This document shows, in pieces, positions 10,078 through 20,299 of a stretch of 64,000 nucleotides of DNA. The stretch's first letter is position 1; every line of letters starts with the position of its first letter. The position numbers and the translations under genes are program-made. The DNA comes from Rhynchopus sp. YZ270_cl-10 (Eukaryota > Euglenozoa > Diplonemea > Diplonemida > Diplonemidae). The DNA lies in the NCBI GenBank assembly GCA_964035575.1, contig OZ037872.1:1116001-1180000 (forward strand), read 5' to 3'. Under the pieces are notes generated by a model. That model did not search any database. It was not told the DNA's origin and was given only the letters and a program-made list of their open reading frames with translations.

Positions 10078-10549
10078 GGGACGTCTTGCAGAACCCTTTT
10101 TTTTTGACATGGGGATGTGTCGAAAAACCAGTGTTTCCCACGGTGAGATTTTGGGGTGAGAAATCTCACAAAAAAAAAAAAAAAAAAAAGTGAGGTGAGA
10201 AATCTCACCTGCAGGAAAAAAAAAAAAAAAAAAAAAATCATGGTTGAACCACGTCAGAGCTCGCGCTAAAGTCCATCCCTCATCCCGGGATTTTTGGGGG
10301 TTTTGGTAGGAACGTTTTTTTTTTGCAGTACGGGGATTTCATTAAGAAACCAGAAGTTCTAATATTGTTGAGTAAGACCACCACATAGTGGACTTGCATA
10401 TACATGTGACCCCGCCGTGGAACGCAATTGACTCGGAAAGTCAAAAGAAAGAGGAGAAAAAAAGAAAAGGAAAAAAAAAAAAGTTGGTTACCGTGCGCCT
10501 GCGGCGCTGCCTGTTCCCTTCCAGTTTCTACAGGCAAACACTTGCCCCC

Positions 10550-11030
10550 TTTACCTTACACTGACGGGTTTTGACCAAAACCAAGAACTTGTCCATTTCG
10601 GCAAATTGACCCCACCACAGAACGGACGAATTCCGGAAATGCAAATGCCGGTGTTTTCGCGCATTTTCATGTTGCAAGACGTCAGGATCAGGGAGAGAAA
10701 ATCTGGTTATGGGATTTACATTAGCCCTCTTTACCCACATGGATTTTGACCAAAACCAAAAAATTGGCCATTTCGGCAAAGTGACCCCACCACAGCGCGG
10801 ACGGATTCCGGAAATTCCAATCGCGGTATGTTTTCGGGCTGAAAACCCACTGATTTTCAGGAGAAAAATTGCTTCCAAATCTCGGAATTTTCCGAATTTT
10901 CCTGAAAATGACCCTTGTTTACGAGTATGGGTTCATATTTTGCGAAAATTTAAGTCACTAAAATTTTGTCCATTTTTCCGTATATACCCCACCACAAGCC
11001 GGGATTGGCCCGGAAATGCCACAAAACGGG
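10550..11030 (+). repeat. tandem degenerate ~175 bp repeat, copy block 2
   Basis: Matches 1416-1960: ACCAAAACCAAGAACTTG, CATTTCGGCAAATTGACCCC and GATTCCGGAAAT recur at about 10574, 10746 and, more degenerate, 10960. Confidence 0.7.
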
Positions 11031-11640
11031 GTTTCCGGGCCTCCCCAGCTAACCTTTTCAAGGAACGTTTTTCCGTACCCGAAATCCATTTTTTCCCCAT
11101 TTTTTCCCATAATTAGCGCGACCACTGAACCACGTGAATACCATGGGGAACTGGGTTGCTGACCGCACCATCCAGGCTGTACCTCAATTTTTTTTTGCCT
11201 GCGGCGCCATTTTCCCTTTTTTGCTCCGCAAAAAAGGGTTAGGTGTGTGACTATGTGCTGTAAAAAGATAGATTTTTACACTGTACCCTAATTTTTTTTC
11301 GCCTGCGGCGCCATTTGTTTGATTTTTTTTTGCTCCGCAAAAATCCCTATGTTCCCAATGTCCCTGGTCAGCAGTGCTGAGAAATTTTGGGCACAAAAAC
11401 AAGCTGACCCCCCAATCTTCCAACGACAGTGACATTTATGTCAACAATTTTTAGAAATGTTGCGTACCGTGGCTTCGCTTGGGTGCTATGCCTGCCATGA
11501 CTGCCGTTTATTTTGTAAATGTACTGAGGTTACTGATAATTCGTGTACCACGTGTGCCTGGTGCAAATATCAATGAAGTGCCGAACTCCGAGAAATTCTC
11601 ATATTCCGCCGGAGGCCCCCAACTTGAGCTAAGGTGGGGA

Positions 11641-11665
11641 CCCGGGCGCGCGAAGCGCGCCCGGG
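11641..11665. repeat. perfect GC palindrome
   Basis: CCCGGGCGCGC and its reverse complement separated by GAA: an 11 bp stem with a 3 nt loop. Similar CGCGCGAAGCGCGC cores occur near 4415 and 24620. Confidence 0.85.
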
Positions 11666-11764
11666 CTCGCCACACCTATACAAAAACCCGCAAAACCGCA
11701 AAATCTCACCTATTTTCAGAGTTAGGTGAGATGCTGGGAAACACTGCGAAAAACAAAAAAAAAA

Positions 11765-11815
11765 TAGTGGAGTTCATCCTCGGGTGGCTACACTAATACA
11801 ACCAAGTTTTCAAAA
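11765..11815 (-). repeat. family H element, copy 1
   Basis: GGGTGGCTACACTAATACAA then CCAAGTTTTCAAAA and an A-run; second copy at 63128-63180. Shares AGTGGAG and the CTACACTA core with family G. Confidence 0.7.
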
Positions 11816-12330
11816 AAAAAAAAAAAAAGTGTTGAAAGTAGGGTGCAACTCTAGTGTATCAAGAGATGTGGATTTGTTCATTTGTTTAGCGTTGTCAATA
11901 CCATAGACAAACAACAAATCACCTTTGAAGAGGGGGGGAGTGGTTGGGTGTGAAATGCAGTCAATAATAGGTAGGAGATACTCCGCTAGACTGCTGTTTT
12001 GGCGTTTTTTTTTTTTTTGCAACTTCGTTGTCTTGCAGCCTCCATTAGGCATACCTCAGAGGCGAATACGCATTCGCCTTCGGGATATGATTAGGGGGGT
12101 AGAACAGGGCGTGTTAGATACCTTCAGCAAATGCCGGTCCAAAGGAAAGTTACCTTTGAGACATATTTAGAGATCACGAAATTAGGATGAGGAGGGAAAA
12201 AAGCAATAGAACGAAGGGTTGAAGTTAATCGTGGGGTCGGGTATTTGTTGCTTCATCCCGCCTCCTTCATCACTTCTCACTGTCACACTTTAACCACGCA
12301 GGATTTTTGCTCCTTACTTTACAAATTAAA

Positions 12331-13251
12331 ATGACCTTCGGTAACAGCTGCAAGCAGATGTGCGTGCTGGCGATGATGCTGAGCACAGCCAACGGCCAGC
12401 ATACAGTGCGCAACTCAAACCTGTACTCTGGTGATATCTACCTCAATCCCGCAGAGGAAGACACTGTGACCGGAAGGACTGCATCTGTGCAGACCACCGC
12501 TGTGTCAGGACCAGGGAAGGTGCACCTGGAGTTCTTGTGGGAACCTGTGGGTGCATGGGTGGACCTGATTGGCTCGCAGCTGAGGTACCCGCCTGCCTTC
12601 CTGGAGTGGCTGCCCACCACACTCGGGTCGTGGACGACACAGAAGGACACAGTGGTGACGTACACGTGCCCGAACGAACCTGGGGTGATTGAAGTCTGCG
12701 ATGCGTGGGTGTTCTTCTACAACTGTGCTGGATGCGATCCTGCCCTTCAGGGTGGGCTTCCTGGCCTGCTGCAGCTCAGCAACGACTGGGAGAGGACGAA
12801 CTGCGGACCCAGCTTCACAAACGGAATCTCGCCCACACTGCACAAGATGAAGAGTTTCCGGTCGCAGCTTGCGCCTGGTGAGTCGATCTCGTTCCAGCTT
12901 CCTGGAGATGCTCAGTTCCTTGCGTTCGGTATTGACAGGTTCGGTGTGGACTGTGGGAAGTTTGACGATGCGTCGACATGTGTTGCAACCACGAACGGAC
13001 GCTGCAAGTGGGATGCTGCCAACACGAAGTGCATGAACCAGGACTGCAGTGGTGGACAGGGCCAAGGCCCTGCCCAGCAGTGCACTGAGTGCCCTGCCGA
13101 CAACCTCCCGCAGTGGTGCCCTGGACACTGGTCAGGCCCTCTGTGCGACATGTGCCTGCTGCCTTACGGAGGTGCGAACTGCGACGAGTGCGCCCCTGGA
13201 CTGGGTGTGTACCCGTTGTGCGGGGGTGGTGGAGGTGGTGGGTTCATGTAG
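12331..13251 (+). CDS. secreted Cys-rich protein, tandem paralog 1
   Basis: 306 aa, first and most divergent member of a five-gene tandem array. N-terminal signal peptide (MTFGNSCKQMCVLAMMLSTA then NGQH). The N-terminal 55 residues differ from the other copies; from about residue 58 onward (VQTTAVSGPGKVHLEF) it is nearly identical to them. The middle contains paired Cys and many Trp/aromatic residues (DAWVFFYNCAGCDP). The C-terminal 80 residues are Cys-rich, with spacing resembling EGF- or laminin-type modules (CTECPADN, CPGHWSGPLCDMC). The protein ends in seven glycines then Phe-Met. I do not recognise the family; an extracellular or cell-surface role is inferred from the signal and cysteines. 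An AG at 12300-12301 after a pyrimidine tract precedes ATG 12331. Confidence 0.8.
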   Translation: MTFGNSCKQMCVLAMMLSTANGQHTVRNSNLYSGDIYLNPAEEDTVTGRTASVQTTAVSGPGKVHLEFLWEPVGAWVDLIGSQLRYPPAFLEWLPTTLGSWTTQKDTVVTYTCPNEPGVIEVCDAWVFFYNCAGCDPALQGGLPGLLQLSNDWERTNCGPSFTNGISPTLHKMKSFRSQLAPGESISFQLPGDAQFLAFGIDRFGVDCGKFDDASTCVATTNGRCKWDAANTKCMNQDCSGGQGQGPAQQCTECPADNLPQWCPGHWSGPLCDMCLLPYGGANCDECAPGLGVYPLCGGGGGGGFM

Positions 13252-13479
13252 AGCAGTGACATTGCTGCTTGTGGTGTCTCCCTTTATTTGTTTTGACTGC
13301 TAATCGTTTCATTGTGCTACGTGCCGCAATACTTTGTTGCAAGTACGTTGTCAATGTGTTATTTTATGTAGCGTCTGCGTCCACAGTGTCGTATGCACTA
13401 CAGAGCTTCGTTTTCGTTCTTTTTGTTTATTGTTTTATTTTAGTGCGTTTCAGCTACTTTCTTTATTTTATTGTATTTT

Positions 13480-13660
13480 TGATAGTTTTGCAACGCCTGT
13501 ACCAACAGCGCCTTGTTTGCATCAACATTGTCTTTTTGGCTTTACTGCGATTCATAATGTTCACGAAGGTGTCTGTGCGTCACTGCTCAGTCCCTTTGTG
13601 TATCATACACACACATCCGCCTCCTTCAACGGACGGCTTCTTTCATTCGTTACACGCACT
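13480..13660 (+). repeat. spacer segment repeated before paralog 5
   Basis: The stretch containing GCAACGCCTGTACCAACAGC to TTCATTCGT recurs at about 18055-18218 with few changes. It marks the 5' flank shared by array blocks 2 and 5. Confidence 0.75.
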
Positions 13661-13871
13661 TCAGAGATGCAGTTTCATCTGTACTTTGACTCAAAAACAA
13701 TCCACTAAACGGATATAGGGAGGTGGCGGGCTGCACGCAGATCTGTGTGTGGCTCCCCTTCTCAGATGGTTAACATAAACGGACCCAATTTGATTCTCCC
13801 TTTTCTTACCAATCTGCTCTGCATCGCTTTACCCTCTTGCACAGTTCCTTAACTACTTACACAACACAAAC

Positions 13872-14801
13872 ATGGCATTTGGAGGCATGAAGATGTGTGC
13901 GCTGACGTTGATGCTGAGCGCAGCAGTGGCAGACATCCCAGTGAACGAGAACGGCGAGCACACAACGCACGGCTCAAACCTGGTTGCTGGTGAGATCTCC
14001 ATCGAACTCGCAGGAGGTGCTGGAAGGACTGCGGCTGTGCAGACCACCGCTGTGTCAGGACCAGGGAAGGTGCACCTGGAGTTCTTGTGGGAGCCTGTGG
14101 GTGCATGGGTGGACCTGATTGGCTCGCAGCTGAGGTACCCACCTGCCTTCCTGGAGTGGCTGCCCACCACACTCGGGTCGTGGACGACACAGAAGGACAC
14201 AGTGGTGATGTACACGTGCCCGAACGAACCTGGGGTGATTGAAGTCTGCGATGCGTGGGTGTTCTTCTACAACTGTGCTGGATGCGATCCCGCCCTTCAG
14301 GGTGGGCTTCCTGGCCTGCTGCAGCTCAGCAACGACTGGGAGAGGACGGGCTGCGGACCCAGCTTCACAAACGGAATCTCGCCCACACTGCACAAGATGA
14401 AGAGCTTCCGGTCGCAGCTTGCGCCTGGTGAGTCGATCTCGTTCCAGCTTCCTGGAGATGCTCAGTTCCTTGCGTTCGGAATTGACAGGTTCGGTGTGGA
14501 CTGTGGGAAGTTTGACGATGCGTCGACATGTGTTGCAACCACGAACGGACGCTGCAAGTGGGATGCTGCCAACACGAAGTGCATGAACCAGGACTGCAGT
14601 GGTGGACAGGGCCAAGGCCCTGCCCAGCAGTGCACTGAGTGCCCTGCCGACAACCTCCCACAGTGGTGCCCTGGACACTGGTCAGGCCCTCTGTGCGACA
14701 TGTGCCTGCTGCCTTACGGAGGTGCGAACTGCGACGAGTGCGCCCCTGGACTGGGTGTGTACCCGTTGTGCGGGGGTGGTGGAGGTGGTGGGTTCATGTA
14801 G
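13872..14801 (+). CDS. secreted Cys-rich protein, tandem paralog 2
   Basis: 309 aa. Signal peptide MAFGGMKMCALTLMLSAAVA, a short polar linker, then the conserved body and the Cys-rich tail ending in Gly7-Phe-Met. Within the array it shares the Cys-tail type SGGQGQGPAQQ with copies 1 and 4. Its 5' flank (TTGCACAG acceptor then a CTACTTACACAACACAAAC-type leader) is the same as that of copies 4 and 5. Its 3' flank (14802-15010) is nearly the same as that of copy 4 (17748-17955). Codon use is biased to G/C third positions compared with the spacer, consistent with high expression. Confidence 0.85.
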   Translation: MAFGGMKMCALTLMLSAAVADIPVNENGEHTTHGSNLVAGEISIELAGGAGRTAAVQTTAVSGPGKVHLEFLWEPVGAWVDLIGSQLRYPPAFLEWLPTTLGSWTTQKDTVVMYTCPNEPGVIEVCDAWVFFYNCAGCDPALQGGLPGLLQLSNDWERTGCGPSFTNGISPTLHKMKSFRSQLAPGESISFQLPGDAQFLAFGIDRFGVDCGKFDDASTCVATTNGRCKWDAANTKCMNQDCSGGQGQGPAQQCTECPADNLPQWCPGHWSGPLCDMCLLPYGGANCDECAPGLGVYPLCGGGGGGGFM

Positions 14802-15010
14802 AGCAGTGGCGTTACTGCTTGCGGTGTGTCATGCACGTGCGCGATGACCGTTTTTGTTTTTATATTTGCAGCGTGCCGCATACTATAATGCGAGTGCGCA
14901 AGTGGCAAGTTTTTTATCCATTTCTGACGAGCGGTTGTGGACTGCCGGATCACACTACGGTACGGTCAAGCCATTTTTAGGTTGCCTTTTACATCCTCTG
15001 TTGTTGGCTG
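14802..15010 (+). repeat. 3' flank of paralog 2, shared with paralog 4
   Basis: Closely similar to 17748-17955 (GTGCCGCATACTATAATGCG and the GGTTGCCTTTTACA region). In copy 2 this flank runs directly into gene 3, in copy 4 it continues into a 400 bp spacer. Confidence 0.75.
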
Positions 15011-15031
15011 CAGGGTATTTCCCACACAAAC

Positions 15032-15955
15032 ATGGCATTTGGAGGCATGAAGATGTGTGCGCTGACGTTGATGCTGAGCGCAGCAGTGGCAGACATCCCA
15101 GTGAACGAGAACGGCGAGCACACAACGCACGGCTCAAACCTGGTTGCTGGTGAGATCTCCGTAGAACTCGCAGGAGGTGCTGGAAGGACTGCGGCTGTGC
15201 AGACCACCGCTGTGTCAGGACCAGGGAAGGTGCACCTGGAGTTCTTGTGGGAGCCTGTGGGTGCATGGGTGGACCTGATTGGCTCGCAGCTGAGGTACCC
15301 ACCTGCCTTCCTGGAGTGGCTGCCCACCACACTCGGGTCGTGGACGACACAGAAGGACACAGTGGTGACGTACACGTGCCCGAACGAACCTGGGGTGATT
15401 GAAGTCTGCGATGCGTGGGTGTTCTTCTACAACTGTGCTGGATGCGATCCCGCCCTTCAGGGTGGGCTTCCTGGCCTGCTGCAGCTCAGCAACGACTGGG
15501 AGAGGACGGGCTGCGGACCCAGCTTCACAAACGGAATCTCGCCCACACTGCACAAGATGAAGAGTTTCCGGTCGCAGCTTGCGCCTGGTGAGTCGATCTC
15601 GTTCCAGCTTCCTGGAGATGCTCAGTTCCTTGCGTTCGGTATTGACAGGTTCGGTGTGGACTGTGGGAAGTTTGACGATGCGTCGACATGTGTTGCAACC
15701 ACGAACGGACGTTGCAAGTGGGATGCTGCCAACACAGAGTGCATGAACCAGGACTGCAGGGTTGGACAGGGTCCTGGTCAGCAGTGCACTGAGTGCCCTG
15801 CCACCAACCTCCCACAGTGGTGCCCTGGACACTGGTCAGGCCCTCTGTGCGACATGTGCCTGCTGCCTTACGGAGGTGCGAACTGCAACGAGTGCGCCCC
15901 TGGACTGGGTGTGTACCCGTTGTGCGGGGGTGGTGGAGGTGGTGGGTTCATGTGA
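15032..15955 (+). CDS. secreted Cys-rich protein, tandem paralog 3
   Basis: 307 aa, same architecture as copy 2: signal peptide, aromatic-rich body, Cys-rich end, Gly7-Phe-Met terminus. It differs in the Cys-rich segment, where RVGQGPGQQ replaces the longer SGGQGQGPAQQ and NECAPG replaces DECAPG; copy 5 has the same variant. The 5' flank is the 3' flank of copy 2 joined directly (GGCTGCAGGGTATTTCCCAC) to the leader, so this copy lacks the TTGCACAG acceptor seen before copies 2, 4 and 5; the nearest AG is in GGCTGCAG at 15011-15013. Confidence 0.85.
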   Translation: MAFGGMKMCALTLMLSAAVADIPVNENGEHTTHGSNLVAGEISVELAGGAGRTAAVQTTAVSGPGKVHLEFLWEPVGAWVDLIGSQLRYPPAFLEWLPTTLGSWTTQKDTVVTYTCPNEPGVIEVCDAWVFFYNCAGCDPALQGGLPGLLQLSNDWERTGCGPSFTNGISPTLHKMKSFRSQLAPGESISFQLPGDAQFLAFGIDRFGVDCGKFDDASTCVATTNGRCKWDAANTECMNQDCRVGQGPGQQCTECPATNLPQWCPGHWSGPLCDMCLLPYGGANCNECAPGLGVYPLCGGGGGGGFM

Positions 15956-16460
15956 GCACACGTGTAACTTCCTCTTCGACACACCTGCACATGGATACAC
16001 CAGGGTGTATGGTGCCGCTCCTCCTTCATTCCTTTCCTCATTGCTTGCTTTCCTTTACATTTACTTACGATGCCTCAGGCTGAGAGGCCGAGACCATCCT
16101 TACAGACACTATCCTTTCTTATGTACCGCCACATTCACTTTGTGAGCACTCTTTTATGTCATCTGTACACTGGTTGTCCACATGGACAAACCACTGTCAC
16201 CCCTTTTACCCCCTTTTTGCCTGGAAGGATGGAACGGCCTTCATCCTGCAGAGGACGGATGGTCTGTTCTGCCAACTTTCTCGCATTTTTTTTCCCACAG
16301 TTTTTTCTCAAACAATTTCCCAAATTCTATGCATTGTCGCAAAGCCCCCCTACGCCTCTTCACTAAATAAGAAGGCGGAGCAAATGAGGTGCATTTTTAA
16401 ACCTCTTTTAGCTTTGTTGCATATGGTTTTATTGTGCCTCCGATTTTTGTTTTTGTCATG
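15956..16460 (+). repeat. 3' flank of paralog 3, duplicated after paralog 5
   Basis: Nearly the same sequence as 19274-19780, beginning with GCACACGTGTAACTTCC. Shows that genes 3 and 5 were copied together with about 500 bp of downstream DNA. Confidence 0.8.
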
Positions 16461-16661
16461 CAACCCAAATAACTTGCAGCGCATGGTACGGACCCATCAG
16501 TGATTGATGTGGAGTACAGTATTTTTGATACACTCCTTCTCCGCCCCCCTGCCTTTTGTGATCTTCCGTTTTGCATTTTATGTTCCAATCTTTGTCTGCA
16601 ATAGTATCTCGAATGTTGAGTAGCAGTCCTAATGACAAATTTAAGCAGTCTGGGGCAGACT

Positions 16662-16705
16662 TTCGAACGAGCTGCGTTTTTAGTACGTTTCAACTGCTCT
16701 TCTTT
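16662..16705 (+). repeat. family C element, copy 2
   Basis: CGAACGAGCTGCGTTTTTAG then TACGTTTCAACTGCTCTTC; lies in the spacer before paralog 4. Confidence 0.65.
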
Positions 16706-16817
16706 TGGAGCTCGGCAATGCAGGTTCTCAGCACTGCGAGCGTGCATACCATGAGACACCGTCCATTTTTTCATGTCACATCTTGCACAGTTCCTTAACT
16801 ACTTACACAACACAAAC

Positions 16818-17747
16818 ATGGCATTTGGAGGCATGAAGATGTGTGCGCTGACGTTGATGCTGAGCGCAGCAGTGGCAGACATCCCAGTGAACGAGAACGG
16901 CGAGCACACAACGCACGGCTCAAACCTGGTTGCTGGTGAGATCTCCGTAGAACTCGCAGGAGGTGCTGGAAGGACTGCGGCTGTGCAGACCACCGCTGTG
17001 TCAGGACCAGGGAAGGTGCACCTGGAGTTCTTGTGGGAGCCTGTGGGTGCATGGGTGGACCTGATTGGCTCGCAGCTGAGGTACCCACCTGCCTTCCTGG
17101 AGTGGCTGCCCACCACACTCGGGTCGTGGACGACACAGAAGGACACAGTGGTGACGTACACGTGCCCGAACGAACCTGGGGTGATTGAAGTCTGCGATGC
17201 GTGGGTGTTCTTCTACAACTGTGCTGGATGCGATCCCGCCCTTCAGGGTGGGCTTCCTGGCCTGCTGCAGCTCAGCAACGACTGGGAGAGGACGGGCTGC
17301 GGACCCAGCTTCACAAACGGAATCTCGCCCACACTGCACAAGATGAAGAGCTTCCGGTCGCAGCTTGCGCCTGGTGAGTCGATCTCGTTCCAGCTTCCTG
17401 GAGATGCTCAGTTCCTTGCGTTCGGTATTGACAGGTTCGGTGTGGACTGTGGGAAGTTTGGCGATGCGTCGACCTGTGTTGCAACCACGAACGGACGCTG
17501 CAAGTGGGATGCTGCCAACACGAAGTGCATGAACCAGGACTGCAGTGGTGGACAGGGCCAGGGCCCTGCCCAGCAGTGCACTGAGTGCCCTGCCGACAAC
17601 CTCCCGCAGTGGTGCCCTGGACACTGGTCAGGCCCTCTGTGCGACATGTGCCTGCTGCCTTACGGAGGTGCGAACTGCGACGAGTGCGCCCCTGGACTGG
17701 GTGTGTACCCGTTGTGCGGGGGTGGTGGAGGTGGTGGATTCATGTGA
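16818..17747 (+). CDS. secreted Cys-rich protein, tandem paralog 4
   Basis: 309 aa, almost identical to copy 2. One visible substitution is FGDAST for FDDAST in the Cys-containing segment. An upstream TTG in frame (16773) is not used as start: the AG of TTGCACAG at 16789-16790 and the conserved leader place the start at ATG 16818, as in the sister copies. Followed by a 3' flank shared with copy 2. Confidence 0.85.
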   Translation: MAFGGMKMCALTLMLSAAVADIPVNENGEHTTHGSNLVAGEISVELAGGAGRTAAVQTTAVSGPGKVHLEFLWEPVGAWVDLIGSQLRYPPAFLEWLPTTLGSWTTQKDTVVTYTCPNEPGVIEVCDAWVFFYNCAGCDPALQGGLPGLLQLSNDWERTGCGPSFTNGISPTLHKMKSFRSQLAPGESISFQLPGDAQFLAFGIDRFGVDCGKFGDASTCVATTNGRCKWDAANTKCMNQDCSGGQGQGPAQQCTECPADNLPQWCPGHWSGPLCDMCLLPYGGANCDECAPGLGVYPLCGGGGGGGFM

Positions 17748-17969
17748 GAGCAGTGACGTTGCGGTGTGTCCTGAATGTGAGATGACTGTTTTTGTTTTTA
17801 TATTTGCAGCGTGCCGCATACTATAATGCGAGTGCGCAAGTGGAAAGTTTTTTTCTATTTCTGACGAGCCGTTGTGTACTGCCTGTTCACACCACGGTAC
17901 GGTCAAGCCATTTTTAGGTTGCCTTTTACACCTTCTGTTGTTGGCTGCAGGGTATTTGTGCTTTTATCC

Positions 17970-18022
17970 GGATGGCTGGCATCGTGCGAGGGTCAGTCGG
18001 AGATGCTTGAGTCAAATAGCTA
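17970..18022 (+). repeat. family E element, copy 2
   Basis: GCTGGCATCGTGCGAGGGTC then AGTCGGAGATGCTTGAGTCA, between paralogs 4 and 5. Confidence 0.5.
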
Positions 18023-18349
18023 CCGTTTGTGTCTGTTTTTTATTTTTGATAGTTTTGCAATGCCTGTACCAACAGCGCCTTGTTTGCATCAACATTGTCT
18101 TTTTTGGCTTTACTGCGATTCATAATGTTCACGAAGGTGTCTGTGCGTCACTGTTCAGTCCCTTTGTGTATCATACACACACATCCGCCTCCTTCAACGG
18201 ACGGCTTCTTTCATTCGTGACACTCGAGTAGATGTAGTTCAAAGAACGGGTTGAGGTTTTCATTTTGTTACATCACTATCCCATGAAACTTCGTACACTT
18301 TTTCATTTCACATCTTGCACAGTTCCTTAACTACTTACACAACACAAAC

Positions 18350-19273
18350 ATGGCATTTGGAGGCATGAAGATGTGTGCGCTGACGTTGATGCTGAGCGCA
18401 GCAGTGGCAGACATCCCAGTGAACGAGAACGGCGAGCACACAACGCACGGCTCAAACCTGGTTGCTGGTGAGATCTCCGTAGAACTCGCAGGAGGTGCTG
18501 GAAGGACTGCGGCTGTGCAGACCACCGCTGTGTCAGGACCAGGGAAGGTGCACCTGGAGTTCTTGTGGGAGCCTGTGGGTGCATGGGTGGACCTGATTGG
18601 CTCGCAGCTGAGGTACCCACCTGCCTTCCTGGAGTGGCTGCCCACCACACTCGGGTCGTGGACGACACAGAAGGACACAGTGGTGACGTACACGTGCCCG
18701 AACGAACCTGGGGTGATTGAAGTCTGCGATGCGTGGGTGTTCTTCTACAACTGTGCTGGATGCGATCCCGCCCTTCAGGGTGGGCTTCCTGGCCTGCTGC
18801 AGCTCAGCAACGACTGGGAGAGGACGGGCTGCGGACCCAGCTTCACAAACGGAATCTCGCCCACACTGCACAAGATGAAGAGCTTCCGGTCGCAGCTTGC
18901 GCCTGGTGAGTCGATCTCGTTCCAGCTTCCTGGAGATGCTCAGTTCCTTGCGTTCGGAATTGACAGGTTCGGTGTGGACTGTGGGAAGTTTGACGATGCG
19001 TCGACATGTGTTGCAACCACGAACGGACGCTGCAAGTGGGATGCTGCCAACACAGAGTGCATGAACCAGGACTGCAGAGTTGGACAGGGTCCTGGCCAGC
19101 AGTGCACTGAGTGCCCTGCCACCAACCTCCCACAGTGGTGCCCTGGACACTGGTCAGGCCCTCTGTGCGACATGTGCCTGCTGCCTTACGGAGGTGCGAA
19201 CTGCAACGAGTGCGCCCCTGGACTGGGTGTGTACCCGTTGTGCGGGGGTGGTGGAGGTGGTGGGTTCATGTGA
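18350..19273 (+). CDS. secreted Cys-rich protein, tandem paralog 5
   Basis: 307 aa, the partner of copy 3 (RVGQGPGQQ and NECAPG variant). The 3' flank (19274-19800) matches the one after copy 3 (15956-16460) with small indels. The pair 2+3 and the pair 4+5 therefore look like one duplicated two-gene block, later homogenised within coding regions. Same signal peptide and Gly7-Phe-Met end as the others. Confidence 0.85.
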   Translation: MAFGGMKMCALTLMLSAAVADIPVNENGEHTTHGSNLVAGEISVELAGGAGRTAAVQTTAVSGPGKVHLEFLWEPVGAWVDLIGSQLRYPPAFLEWLPTTLGSWTTQKDTVVTYTCPNEPGVIEVCDAWVFFYNCAGCDPALQGGLPGLLQLSNDWERTGCGPSFTNGISPTLHKMKSFRSQLAPGESISFQLPGDAQFLAFGIDRFGVDCGKFDDASTCVATTNGRCKWDAANTECMNQDCRVGQGPGQQCTECPATNLPQWCPGHWSGPLCDMCLLPYGGANCNECAPGLGVYPLCGGGGGGGFM

Positions 19274-19780
19274 GCACACGTGTAACTTCCTCTTCGACAC
19301 ACCTGCACATGGATACACCAGGGTGTATGGTGCCGCTCCTCCTTCATTCCTTTCCTCATTGCTTGCTTTCCTTTACATTTACTTACGATGCCTCAGGCTG
19401 AGAGGCCGAGACCATCCTTACAGACACTATCCTTTCTTATGTACCGCCACATTCACTTTGTGAGCACTCTTTTATGCTGTCACTGGTTGTCCACATGGAC
19501 AAACCACTGCACCCCTTTTACCCCCTTTTTTGCCTGGAAGGATGGAACGGCCTTCATCCTGCAGAGGACGGATGGTCTGTTCTTCAACTTTCTCGCATTT
19601 TTTCCCCACAGTTTTTTCTCAAACAATTTCCCAAATTCTATGCATTGTCGCAAAGCCCCCCTACGCCTCTTCACTAAAGAAGAAGGCGGAACAAATGAGG
19701 TGCATTTTTAAACCTCTTTTAGCTTTGTTGCATATGGTTTTATTGTGCCTCCGATTTTTGTTTTTTGTCATGCAACCCAA
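19274..19780 (+). repeat. 3' flank of paralog 5, copy of 15956-16460
   Basis: Second copy of the 3' flank described at 15956-16460, differing by small indels (for example around 19476 and 19600). Confidence 0.8.
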
Positions 19781-20299
19781 ATACCTTGCAGCGCATGATA
19801 TGGAGTTTACAGTATTTTTCATACACACCTTCTCCCCTCCCCCTTTTTTGATCTTCCGCTTTTGCATTTTCTGTTTTGCAGGCAATAGTATCTCGAATGC
19901 TGAGTACCAATCCCACAAAACCGTTCCAACCGAGCCTCTCTTCATCTTACACGGAGAACGACCCACCAAAAAGCTTTATTCGAAGTTGAAAAAATAACAC
20001 CCCAGATCTTCTTCTCTGGTAAACTCCATTCTCACGCCACAACAACACACCACCCCCGCTCTCCCCCTCCCCCTATTCAACCCCCTTTTCACCACACAGG
20101 CAGGGGGGAACACCTTTTATTTGAATGTTTCTTTAGGAAACACCTCCCTCCCTCCTCCCCCCCAGAAGATTTTGTACCACCATCTACAAAAAATTGTATC
20201 TTAGATCAGAGGAGACGAAAGCGCTTTTCGGGATTTCCATTTTTTTTCTTTTCCTCAAATCTCTCAATTCCCGCAAAAAAAAAAAAAATCACAAAAACA
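19781..20299. other. spacer after the tandem array
   Basis: No gene seen. C/T-rich stretches (about 20040-20170) with CAGAAG near 20163, then a long T/A-rich leader before the next ATG. Confidence 0.6.

Larger units (their letters stand above)
10078..12330. other. spacer without a supported gene
   Basis: Begins with two GAGATTT/AAATCTC-bearing stretches and A-runs (10140-10240). Contains family I (10490), the repeat block 10550-11030, two copies of GCCTGCGGCGCCATTT with TTTGCTCCGCAAAAA (11198-11232, 11302-11346), the 11641-11665 palindrome and a family H element. Confidence 0.6.

Noticed and set aside
12505..19150. Antisense ORFs of about 205 codons in each tandem paralog
   Set aside because: Conserved only because the sense genes are nearly identical; no start context or signal; sense strand has signal peptide and Cys pattern.
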